Positions 37,089 through 45,458 of a stretch of 64,000 nt of DNA are shown here, one piece after another. This DNA comes from Leptotrichia sp. oral taxon 223 (GTDB taxonomy: Bacteria > Fusobacteriota > Fusobacteriia > Fusobacteriales > Leptotrichiaceae): contig NZ_JABXYU010000001.1 of the NCBI RefSeq assembly GCF_013394795.1, positions 1,054,001 to 1,118,000 of the forward strand. Direction: 5' to 3'. The notes below the pieces were generated by a model that was given only the letters and a program-made list of their open reading frames with translations, made no database searches and was not told the DNA's origin. Positions within the stretch are counted from its first letter, which is position 1, and each line of letters begins with the position of its first letter. Made by a program: the position numbers and the translations under genes.

Positions 37089-40000
37089 TTATTGCGATCT
37101 TTCAGCCATTTTTTTAGCTTTTCTTGCTTCCTCTTTTTCCTTTTGTCTTCTTTCTTTTCTTTCCTCAACTATCGAATAAGCCACAGGTATAAAGAATAAT
37201 GTCAATAGCGTACAGAATGAAAGTCCAAACATAACCGCTACCGCCATTCCTTGATAATAACCCGAACTTCCCTTGCTTGAAAATACCATCGGAATCCATC
37301 CAAGCACCGTTGTAAGAGTTGTCATAAGTATTGGACGAAGCCGTGAACCTGCCGCTTCTACAAGGGCCTCCCTAATTTCCATACCCTTTTGCCGCAGACT
37401 CGATACGAAATCCAATAATACAATCGCGTTATTAACCGCCATACCGAACAGCATCAGAATACCAATCATAACGAACATGCTAAGCTGTATTCTTGTTACA
37501 GCCAGCCCAAACATTACTCCAATCATTGACAATGGCAATGCCAGCATCATTATTATCGGTAGAACAAACGATTCCAACTGTACTGCCAGTACGATATAAA
37601 TAAGTGCTACCGAAATCATAAGGGCATTCATAATTTCTCCACCCATTTCCTTCTGGCTTTGAGCATTTCCTGCTGGAGCAATCTTATATCCTGCAGCAGG
37701 ATTGGTTTTCTGGAACGACTCATTTACAAATTTCGCCGCATCATTTAGCCCTTTGGATTTATCCAAATTTGTACCTACTGTTACAATTTGAGAACCATTG
37801 TAAGTTTCTATCGAAGCTGCTCCTTCCACTTGTTTCATTGTAGCTATATCTCCTAATCTTACAAATTGTCCCCCACTTGTTTTTATCATTATATTCAGTA
37901 TTTTGTCAAGTGAATTTTTATATTCATCTTCAAATTCCATCTGAACTTTTAATGTTTCTGTATTGTCAGTTATTTCTATCGGAGCCACTCCTAGCACTGT
38001 CTGATTTAACATTCTAGTTATATCTGTAACGCTTAGCCCATAACTTTCTGCCTTTACCCTGTTTACTTCCAGTTGTGCCTGAGGATATCCACCTTCTGAT
38101 GAAGATTTTACGTCCTTAAACCAAGTCTGCTGTTTCATATCCGCTATAATTGCATTGGCAATTCTGTTAATTTCTTCCGAATTATCTCCTTCTATCTGGA
38201 AAGAATAATCTTTTGAAACTGAACGTCCTCCAGCTTTTGATGGAGAAACTGCAATTGTAACATTTGGGATATTGCTCATTTGTTCACGCATTCGCTCCAT
38301 GGCCTTCATTGTATCTTTTTTTACATCAACATTGACTATTGCCGCTTGAGCATTTACTATCGTAGTATAGCTTTTGGTAACAGGATCTTTTTTTACTATT
38401 TCTTCCATTCTTTTGGAAATATCATGCGCAACTTCCACGTCAAGTCCTGTTGAAAGCTGTGCGACTACTGAATACTCGTCATTGTCAATTGTCGGGAAAA
38501 ATGCTGTTTTTACAGTTTTTCCAAGTCCAAAAACAACAACAATAAACAAAACTATTACACCAATTATAACCGCTTTTCTATGTTCCAGCGCCTGTCTTAC
38601 AAGGTTCTTATATTTATCTCTAAAAGCGTTAAACCTGTACGCTTTCCCTGACGCTCCTGATATTTTCTCAATATTTAAAAATACGCTTGATGCCATTGGA
38701 ATAAACAGCATTGCCACAACAATCGAAGTTGACAGCGCAAACATCATTGAGAGCGAAATTCCCGCAAATACTTCCTTTGCAAATCCTGGAAACAATACGA
38801 TTGGTAAAAATACGCAGACTGATGTCGCTGTTGAAGCTATCATTGGAACTATTACCTCATTCGTTCCACGTACTGCCGCAACCAGTGCAGGTTCCTTGTT
38901 AAGCTGTATATGATCGAATATATTATCTAGTGTAACCACCGCATTATCCACCAGTGATCCGATAGCAAGCGCAAGTCCCATAAGCGAAATTAAGTTTAAC
39001 GTGATTCCTTGCGTATTTAAAAGGAAAAAAGTAAATGCGGCCGATATCGGAATAGACATTCCTACCACAAGCGATGCCCTTAAATCTTTCAAAAATACAA
39101 ATAATACAATTATTGTTATAACTAACGCCTGCAAACCATTATTCGTTACGTTAGAAATTGCGTCTTTTACCTTTATGCTGTTATCGACTACTATTTCATA
39201 CTTTGAACCCGCCGGGAATAACGGCTTCATATTTTCCAGCTCTTTTTTAGCAATATTGGCAATTTCAACCAGATTCCCGTCCTTACTTTTCTGAATTACA
39301 ACGGCAACCATATCCTGTCCATCATATTTTGCATAAGATGTCTTGTCTTTATTTCCATATTCAACAATTGCCACATCGCTTAGCCTTACTGTCTGATTAT
39401 TATTATTGGAAATTATAATATTCTGTATCTGATCCAGCTGCTTCAATTCTCCGTCAACTCTTAGGATAAACTCTTTTGAACCATCTTTTACTGTACCTCC
39501 AGGAACAATTGTATGAGCCGCCTTAATTTTAGAATATATTTCACTCGGAGATAAATTGTATGCCTGCAATCTATATGGATCCAGCCTTACCTTTACCTGC
39601 CTTGTGGCATTACCAAATACTGATATGTTTCCAACCCCTCTGTTTCTTTTAAGTCTTGGCTCCAGCGTTTCTTCTATAAATGAAGTAATTACTGCTTCGT
39701 CTGCCCCTCTTATTGAAATCATCATTGCCATATCTGAACTTCCGCCAGTTACATTCAATTTTGAAACTATCGGATCATCAGCATCAGATGGCAGATCTTT
39801 TTTTATTTTATCTATTTCAGACTGTATCTGCACCTGCTTTATATCCGTATCTGTACCAAAGTTAAATTCTACCATAACGCTCGAAGTTCCATAAGTTGAA
39901 GTTGTTGAAATATTCTTAATTCCATCAACATTTAATGCCGCATCTTCTATCTTTTTTGAAATCTGAGTCTTAACGTCTTCCGAAGCCGCTCCAGTCCATG

Positions 40001-40148
40001 TTGTATTAACGGCTACCATCGGAAAGTTAAAGTCCGGTATCAACTCCTGCTTCATTGATCGCATAGCTACAACGCCTGAAAAAACCATGAATATCAGTAT
40101 CATAGTTGTAGAAACGACTCTTTTCGTTGCAAAATCTGCTACTGTCAT
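37089..40148 (-). CDS. RND family multidrug efflux transporter (AcrB type)
   Basis: The 1019-residue proton-driven pump has twelve transmembrane segments in the usual two halves and two large periplasmic loops. Features include PDFNFPMVAVNTTWTG near the N-terminus, GSLVDNAVVTLDN in TM4 and the repeat LFGMAVNNAIVLLDF in TM10. It exports hydrophobic compounds through the adaptor and TolC encoded upstream. The TM4 Asp is followed by Asn, as in many HAE-family members. Confidence 0.93.
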   Translation of the reverse strand: MTVADFATKRVVSTTMILIFMVFSGVVAMRSMKQELIPDFNFPMVAVNTTWTGAASEDVKTQISKKIEDAALNVDGIKNISTTSTYGTSSVMVEFNFGTDTDIKQVQIQSEIDKIKKDLPSDADDPIVSKLNVTGGSSDMAMMISIRGADEAVITSFIEETLEPRLKRNRGVGNISVFGNATRQVKVRLDPYRLQAYNLSPSEIYSKIKAAHTIVPGGTVKDGSKEFILRVDGELKQLDQIQNIIISNNNNQTVRLSDVAIVEYGNKDKTSYAKYDGQDMVAVVIQKSKDGNLVEIANIAKKELENMKPLFPAGSKYEIVVDNSIKVKDAISNVTNNGLQALVITIIVLFVFLKDLRASLVVGMSIPISAAFTFFLLNTQGITLNLISLMGLALAIGSLVDNAVVTLDNIFDHIQLNKEPALVAAVRGTNEVIVPMIASTATSVCVFLPIVLFPGFAKEVFAGISLSMMFALSTSIVVAMLFIPMASSVFLNIEKISGASGKAYRFNAFRDKYKNLVRQALEHRKAVIIGVIVLFIVVVFGLGKTVKTAFFPTIDNDEYSVVAQLSTGLDVEVAHDISKRMEEIVKKDPVTKSYTTIVNAQAAIVNVDVKKDTMKAMERMREQMSNIPNVTIAVSPSKAGGRSVSKDYSFQIEGDNSEEINRIANAIIADMKQQTWFKDVKSSSEGGYPQAQLEVNRVKAESYGLSVTDITRMLNQTVLGVAPIEITDNTETLKVQMEFEDEYKNSLDKILNIMIKTSGGQFVRLGDIATMKQVEGAASIETYNGSQIVTVGTNLDKSKGLNDAAKFVNESFQKTNPAAGYKIAPAGNAQSQKEMGGEIMNALMISVALIYIVLAVQLESFVLPIIMMLALPLSMIGVMFGLAVTRIQLSMFVMIGILMLFGMAVNNAIVLLDFVSSLRQKGMEIREALVEAAGSRLRPILMTTLTTVLGWIPMVFSSKGSSGYYQGMAVAVMFGLSFCTLLTLFFIPVAYSIVEERKERRQKEKEEARKAKKMAERSQ

Positions 40149-40323
40149 TTTTTATTTCTCCTTAATCTTTTTTGCTTTCGTCTAACTGCACATATTTTTT
40201 ATCTTTTTTTATAAAACAGCCAAACAAATTCAGAAAATATAAAGTTTTCAAAATTTGCCTGACTGACTCCATTAAAATATTAATTTTCCGTTTTTATATG
40301 CATTTTAAGTTAAAATCAACAAT

Positions 40324-41439
40324 TTACTGCACTTTTCTCACTGCTTCATTAGCCTGTACAACATTTTGCCCATCTACTATAAGCTCTACACCTGCAGTAA
40401 GCCCATTTCCAGTAACTGCTGCCATTTCCTGATTCTGATTTGTAACTTTTATCGGTATCGCAACCGCTTTGCCATTTTGAACTATATAGACTACCTGTTC
40501 TACTCCCTTTACAACAATAGCTTTTTTAGGGATAACTAGTCCATTTTCAGCTCCAGTGTCTATACTTGCAGTTCCATACATTCCGCTTTTCAGCTTTCTG
40601 TCAGGATTAGGAATTTTTATTTTCACAACAAATTGTCTTGTCGCTGAACTTGCCGCAGCTGATACTTCATATACAGTTCCTACCAGCTCTTCCCCTTGCA
40701 GCTCATCAACTTTTACCTTTGCCTGCGTTCCTACATGGATTTTATTTATTACTTCTGATGAAACTCCCACTTCCAGCTGCATTTCCGATTCATTTACCAC
40801 AGTAAACAAGGCGCTTCCTGCTGATGTCTGCTGGTGAAGTTCCAAATTCATATTTGCAATCGTTCCTGTTGTATTCGTTTTTATTACAGATTTTCTATTT
40901 GTGTCGTTTGCAGAATCTAGCTCTGCCCGTGCCGAACTTAAACTGTTTCTTGAGGCATTTAACTGCGCTCTTGCAGCATCATAGTTAGTTTTTGCCTTTA
41001 GATAGTCTGTTTCAGTTACCAGTCTTTTGTTGTAAAGCATATTATATTTTTCGTAATTGATTCTCGCTTCTTCAAGTGCAGCCGCAGCTGAGTTGATATT
41101 TGACGAAGCTGTGTTTACATTTGAAGCTGCACTTCTTACATTTGATCTGGCAGCCTGATTATCAATTGATACAATTACCTGTCCCGCATTTACGCTGTCC
41201 CCATTTTTTGCATTTATTACAACTATCTCTCCAGAAGAAGTCGCTGTGTAAGGTACTTCCTCAATCCCTTTCAAGGTTCCGCTCGCTGTATATCCCAAGG
41301 AAATTGAATTTTGTCCAATAACCTGCACTTTTACCGGCCTTGCGTTATTTGTTACAGCCTGTTTTTTCTTTCCACAAGATATGGCAAACATCGCAAGTAT
41401 TGCCAAGCCTACTATGATTTTTTTATTATATAATTTCAT
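40324..41439 (-). CDS. RND efflux periplasmic adaptor (membrane fusion protein), probable lipoprotein
   Basis: The 371-residue protein has a signal with AISCGKKK (C22 as likely lipidation site). A lipoyl half-motif (GEIVVINAKNGDSVNAGQVI), a long alpha-helical hairpin rich in Ala/Ser/Asn and the second lipoyl half follow, then GVEQVVYIVQNGKA. It bridges the RND pump and TolC. A 175-bp gap precedes the RND gene; no separate promoter was resolved there. Confidence 0.92.
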   Translation of the reverse strand: MKLYNKKIIVGLAILAMFAISCGKKKQAVTNNARPVKVQVIGQNSISLGYTASGTLKGIEEVPYTATSSGEIVVINAKNGDSVNAGQVIVSIDNQAARSNVRSAASNVNTASSNINSAAAALEEARINYEKYNMLYNKRLVTETDYLKAKTNYDAARAQLNASRNSLSSARAELDSANDTNRKSVIKTNTTGTIANMNLELHQQTSAGSALFTVVNESEMQLEVGVSSEVINKIHVGTQAKVKVDELQGEELVGTVYEVSAAASSATRQFVVKIKIPNPDRKLKSGMYGTASIDTGAENGLVIPKKAIVVKGVEQVVYIVQNGKAVAIPIKVTNQNQEMAAVTGNGLTAGVELIVDGQNVVQANEAVRKVQ

Positions 41440-41478
41440 TGTTTATCTCCTCCTGTTTTCATATTTTATCAAACCTGA

Positions 41479-42753
41479 TTAATCAAGAAAAGCTCCATAC
41501 TGTGATACAAGATAATAATATTGAAGTCTTGAATTTGCATAATTTACACGGCTTTGTCTTAATTTTGCCTCTGCATCAAGCAAGTTGTTCATTGTTATCA
41601 AATTATAGTTATATCTTTCCTTTTCCAATTCATATGTTTCTTCCGCACTTTCCACCGCAACTCTCAACGCTTCCAGACTTTTTTCCAGCGCCTGCAGCTT
41701 GTAATATGTTTTTCTCATATTTGCCTTAACCTGTTCCAATGTCTGTTCTGATTTCACCGCTGCAATTTCCTCAGTTTTCTTGGCATATTTCACATCATCT
41801 TTTCTTTTTCCCCAGTCAAAAATGTCCCAAGTGAATTTTACTCCTGCTGCCGATGAAAAATCCTTCACTTCAAATGCATCCTTTAACTTATTTTTTGAAC
41901 TTAATGCTCCATAATTTACTACTCCATTAATTACTGGGAAAAAACTTGCCCTTTCCAGCTTTGTATTTTTTTTGCTTAGATCAATCTGTTTCTGTGCGAT
42001 TTTATACTCAGTATTCTGTGTTGTCAATTTTTCCATATCCTTTTCCAAGTCAATCGTTTTGGTAAAATTGTCCTCCACTCCAAATGGCACTATTTCAATG
42101 CTGCTTGGGTTCGGCACTCCAATCAGTATTCCCAAAGACTCTTTTGCAATCTCGATATTTCCCTGCTGTTCTACAATCTGTGCCTCCATAGCCTTCAGGC
42201 TTCTTTCGGCCTCCCTGTATTCAGGCTTTGTAACCATTCTCAAGTTATATTTCTCAGTCTGAATTTTATAATTTTCTTCCAATGCTTCCTTCGACTTTTG
42301 CAGCACGCCAAGCGTACTAATCGCATCATATACGTCAATATATGCCTGAACCGTACTTAAAACCGTATCTTTTTTTGTCTTATCTAATTTCAGCTCAGCT
42401 AATTTCAAGTTATCCTTGCTTATTTCATTTCCTAGCTTCAATTTTCCGCCTGTAAAAAGCGGCTGTGATAATGACAGATATTGTTGATATGCTTCCCCAG
42501 TCTTTTGCGACATGACATTTTTAAAGTAGGCGTTTGCCGAAGCGTTGTAGCTCACTGTAAAAAATCTCTGTTTCCACGTTCTGCTTACATCTATCTGTCC
42601 TCTGTCCACTTCTAGCATTCCCACTTTTATATCCTTGTTATTTTTCACCGCCATTTCAGCAGCTTCCTGAATCGTTATCTTTTGTGCAAAATTGGGAATT
42701 GCCATTAACAATAGCAATATTGATACTACTATTTTATTTCTGTTTTTTTCCAT
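41479..42753 (-). CDS. TolC family outer-membrane efflux protein
   Basis: The 424-residue protein has a signal peptide ending NFAQ and two OEP repeats of helices and beta-strands: AAEMAVKNNKDIKV near the N-terminus and NLLDAEAKLRQSRVNYANSRLQYYYLVSQYG at the C-terminus. It forms the outer-membrane exit duct for the efflux system. It is 39 bp upstream of the adaptor gene. Confidence 0.93.
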   Translation of the reverse strand: MEKNRNKIVVSILLLLMAIPNFAQKITIQEAAEMAVKNNKDIKVGMLEVDRGQIDVSRTWKQRFFTVSYNASANAYFKNVMSQKTGEAYQQYLSLSQPLFTGGKLKLGNEISKDNLKLAELKLDKTKKDTVLSTVQAYIDVYDAISTLGVLQKSKEALEENYKIQTEKYNLRMVTKPEYREAERSLKAMEAQIVEQQGNIEIAKESLGILIGVPNPSSIEIVPFGVEDNFTKTIDLEKDMEKLTTQNTEYKIAQKQIDLSKKNTKLERASFFPVINGVVNYGALSSKNKLKDAFEVKDFSSAAGVKFTWDIFDWGKRKDDVKYAKKTEEIAAVKSEQTLEQVKANMRKTYYKLQALEKSLEALRVAVESAEETYELEKERYNYNLITMNNLLDAEAKLRQSRVNYANSRLQYYYLVSQYGAFLD

Positions 42754-42775
42754 TTTCCCTTCTTCCTTCCTGAAC

Positions 42776-43402
42776 TTATCTTAATGCATTATTTATAAAC
42801 TTTATTATTTCCTTCAGCGAATTTTCAATTTTATCTGTATTTTTTATATTAATCAGCTCATCATCCTTCATATTCCTAAAACTTTTTAAGACAAATTCAT
42901 CATACAGAAATTCCTCTATTGAAGTTAATATAAATTCTGATATAATCTGTGCCTTGTATTTATTCCCATTTTCCCTGTTAAATTTTTCAACAATATTTGT
43001 TTTTATAAAATCAATTGATTTTCCCCGCAGTTCTTCAAAAAAACTTCTTAATTTTGGATCAATCGAATATTTCTCAACCGCTTTTAGTTTCATATTATTC
43101 AAAATTTTAACAGCATGATTCATTTTAGCTTTTGCGTAATCTTCTAGAACCTTTTCTGGCATTTGATCAACATTTATATTTTCAAGATTTCCAATTGCTT
43201 CCTTTTTTATTTTTTCTAAAACTTCATAAAGCAGCTCATCCTTAGTTGCAAAATACGTATAAAAACTCCCTTTAGATATTCCTAAATCCTTTGTAATATC
43301 CTCCACCTTTGTTTCCTCGTATCCGTTTTTTGCAAACAGTTCCCACGCCTTATCGACGATTTTCTTCCTTTTCTGGCTTTTTACATTTTTCTTTCTTTCC
43401 AA
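42776..43402 (-). CDS. TetR/AcrR family repressor of the efflux operon
   Basis: Starting at TTG 43402 (AGGTGG 7 nt upstream) it has 208 residues. The helix-turn-helix region is GYEETKVEDITKDLGISKGSFYTYF. The ligand-binding C-terminal domain is divergent, as usual. It is the first gene of the TolC-adaptor-RND cluster, and a palindrome sits at the predicted transcription start, so autoregulation and control of the pump are likely. Confidence 0.88.
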   Translation of the reverse strand: MERKKNVKSQKRKKIVDKAWELFAKNGYEETKVEDITKDLGISKGSFYTYFATKDELLYEVLEKIKKEAIGNLENINVDQMPEKVLEDYAKAKMNHAVKILNNMKLKAVEKYSIDPKLRSFFEELRGKSIDFIKTNIVEKFNRENGNKYKAQIISEFILTSIEEFLYDEFVLKSFRNMKDDELINIKNTDKIENSLKEIIKFINNALR

Positions 43403-43427
43403 CCGCTTACCACCTAACAAATAAAAT

Positions 43428-43441
43428 TGACTTGTAAGTCA
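43428..43441. promoter_or_regulatory. TetR operator candidate (palindrome)
   Basis: TGACTT GT AAGTCA is a perfect 6-bp-arm palindrome placed at the predicted transcription start of the efflux operon. Position and symmetry fit a TetR-family operator; binding is inferred. Confidence 0.55.
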
Positions 43442-43448
43442 TTTTAAT

Positions 43449-43477
43449 ATAATATAACGTTTTTTCCATTTTGTCAA
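43449..43477 (-). promoter_or_regulatory. Promoter of the tetR-efflux operon
   Basis: TTGACA (43477-43472) and TATTAT (43454-43449) are separated by 17 bp on the minus strand, a near-consensus housekeeping promoter. The operator palindrome lies directly downstream. Confidence 0.75.
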
Positions 43478-43688
43478 TTATTTTTGTATTTGAAAATTTA
43501 TTTTTTATTTTCGGTGTATTGTCAAGTCAAGTGCAACAAAAAGTAAAAATAATATAAAAATAAAATTTTTTTCAGCCATTCCTTCCGCTTTTATCCGATA
43601 CTGTCAAAAAACCTTCTTTATTATTTGAATAATAGCCGTTATTGACGATAATAGCAACATTATTCTCAAAAATGTGAAATATATTTTA

Positions 43689-43716
43689 TTGACTTTTCTG
43701 TTTAATCGGATATACT
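43689..43716 (+). promoter_or_regulatory. Promoter of the vWA gene
   Basis: TTGACT (43689-43694), a 16-bp spacer and TATACT (43711-43716) lead to a short leader of about 40 nt before the ATG at 43765. Confidence 0.6.
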
Positions 43717-43764
43717 TTAATTAGGAAGAATTAATTTTATTAAAAAGACAAGGATGTGATTTTG

Positions 43765-44508
43765 ATGAAAAAAATTTTTAATTTATGTTTTTTTCTTTTG
43801 GTAAGCCTAGTTATTTTTCCAGCTTCAAAAACTAAAAAAGTTACTTTTGGAAAAAAAGCAGATCCAAAAAAAATGGAATTGGTATTTATTTTAGATAGAA
43901 GCGGTTCAATGGGCGGGCTGGAATCAGACACCATCGGAGGCTTTAATTCAGTTCTGGAAAAACAAAGAAAAGACAAGAACGGACAAGTAAATGTAACAAC
44001 TGTTCTGTTTGACAACGAATATGAATTACTGCACAGCAAAATTCCGATACAGCAAGTAAAGCCCCTAACTGAAAAAGAATATTTTGTAAGAGGCAGCACT
44101 GCCCTTCTGGATGCAATTGGAAAAACTATTTCCCAAGTAAAGGCTGAACAAAATAAATTAAATTCCAAGGAACGATCTGAAAAAATACTATTTGTCATCA
44201 TTACCGACGGAATGGAAAACGCAAGCAAGGAATACACAGTAAACGCAGTAAAAAAACTAATCAGTGAACAAAAAGAAAAAGAAAACTGGGAATTTTTATT
44301 TTTAGGAGCAAATATAGATGCTATAAAAACAGCCGAAAGCTTTGGAATAGAAAAATCCAGAGCCGCCCAATACAAATCTGACAGCATAGGAACTCAGCTA
44401 AACTACGACTCAATAAATAACGCAGTAGAAGAGTTTCGACTAAACAACAAAGTTAATGACAGCTGGAAGGATAAAATAGAAGAAGATGTGAAAAAGAGAG
44501 GAAAATAA
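43765..44508 (+). CDS. Secreted von Willebrand factor type A domain protein
   Basis: The 247-residue protein starts at ATG 43765 (a GTG 9 bp upstream is less likely; AAGGA upstream). A signal peptide (1-22) is followed by a vWA domain with the full MIDAS metal site: DRSGSM, GSTALLDAI and TDGMEN. It probably binds a protein or matrix partner outside the cytoplasm. The absence of other domains is unusual. It is a solitary gene with its own promoter and terminator. Confidence 0.85.
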   Translation: MKKIFNLCFFLLVSLVIFPASKTKKVTFGKKADPKKMELVFILDRSGSMGGLESDTIGGFNSVLEKQRKDKNGQVNVTTVLFDNEYELLHSKIPIQQVKPLTEKEYFVRGSTALLDAIGKTISQVKAEQNKLNSKERSEKILFVIITDGMENASKEYTVNAVKKLISEQKEKENWEFLFLGANIDAIKTAESFGIEKSRAAQYKSDSIGTQLNYDSINNAVEEFRLNNKVNDSWKDKIEEDVKKRGK

Positions 44509-44558
44509 TTATTTTAAAAATCTTTTGGAAATGTTATAGCAGCCATTTTGAACAAAAA

Positions 44559-44591
44559 ACAGGGATAAGATTTTTTACCCCTGTCTTTTTT
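44559..44591. terminator. Bidirectional terminator after the vWA gene
   Basis: ACAGGG / CCCTGT with a 14-nt loop is followed by CTTTTTTT on the plus strand. On the minus strand the same stem is followed by TTTTTTG, serving the convergent DUF1269-like gene. Confidence 0.75.
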
Positions 44592-45262
44592 TACTTTTTA
44601 AATTTATTTTTCAAATCCAGTACAAATTTTGTCAAATCTTCTGTAAACGCTTCTGCATTAGCTTTTACCTTTTCTGAAAAATTATCTAAATTGCTTTTTA
44701 TTTCTTTAGATTTATTTTCAAATTTTTGCTTTAACTCTTTGTATTCAACATCTGTTTTTAATTTTCTTTCATATTCTTCTGCCAGTTCCAAGTCTTTTCT
44801 TACAATTGAGGCATCTTTTCTTAAAATAGTTTCCGCTTCATATTTATTTAAAAAGTTGTCGAGTTCAGAAGTATCTGATTCCGATGTCAGCAAAATCAAG
44901 GCATAATGATCATTCACCAAATATTTTGACACATCTTCAAAGATGCCAACTACTTTTTTATCTGCTTTTTCTCCATGGCTTTCTCCTAACAAAGCCCCAA
45001 TAGTTCCACCAAAGATAACACCTAGTGGCCCTCCGATAATTCCAATTAATCCTCCAAGCAGCCCGCCGTTCAAAAATCCTATATTCCCATTTGCATTTAC
45101 TTCAAATCCATCTTTAAAAGACAAGCTGTCATTTTCTTTTTTCACAACAGCCGCCTGAGTGATTACATAATTTTCTCCTAAATATTTTGCTTTTATATCC
45201 GCCAATGCCTCAAATGCGCTTAGCTGATTCTTAAATGTTGCAAGCAGTACATTGTTTTCCAT
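44591..45262 (-). CDS. DUF1269-like glycine-zipper protein with coiled-coil tail
   Basis: The 223-residue protein starts at ATG 45262 (AAAGGG upstream; earlier in-frame ATGs lack a site). A ferredoxin-like N-terminal half (MENNVLLATFKNQLSAFEALADIK) surrounds a Gly-rich membrane-like hairpin (GGLLGGLIGIIGGPLGVIFGG), as in DUF1269 or general-stress 17M-type proteins. The last 75 residues are charged helical coiled coil. Function unknown; it may be a stress-response membrane-associated protein. Confidence 0.7.
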   Translation of the reverse strand: MENNVLLATFKNQLSAFEALADIKAKYLGENYVITQAAVVKKENDSLSFKDGFEVNANGNIGFLNGGLLGGLIGIIGGPLGVIFGGTIGALLGESHGEKADKKVVGIFEDVSKYLVNDHYALILLTSESDTSELDNFLNKYEAETILRKDASIVRKDLELAEEYERKLKTDVEYKELKQKFENKSKEIKSNLDNFSEKVKANAEAFTEDLTKFVLDLKNKFKK

Positions 45263-45458
45263 AATCATCAACCCTTTCATATTTCTTTATTTTTATAAAA
45301 TTATATTAACCTTCTCTAATTATGAACTTTTAAAACCCGTATAGTCCTAAACTTTAAATAAAATGCCCATAATTTTTGAATTTAGTTTCAAAGATTTTAT
45401 ACATCATTTAAATTATCTTATTATACTCTTCCAAAAATAGTTTTTATTGTGCCGTCAC

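Larger units (their letters stand above)
43403..43764. other. Divergent intergenic region between tetR and vWA genes
   Basis: It holds the tetR promoter and operator (43428-43477) and the vWA promoter (43689-43716). About 43517-43541 reads TTGTCAAGTCAAGTGCAAC, which resembles an insertion-sequence end, but no transposase remains. The middle is AT-rich with no gene recognised. Confidence 0.6.

Noticed and set aside
43510-43545. Possible insertion-sequence terminus (TTGTCAAGTCAAGTGCAAC)
   Set aside because: The sequence resembles the outer end of some transposon families, but I see no transposase, no second end and no target duplication.
43740-44387. Minus-strand open frame opposite the vWA gene
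   Set aside because: The plus-strand frame has a signal peptide, full MIDAS motif, promoter and terminator; the opposite frame has no recognisable domain.
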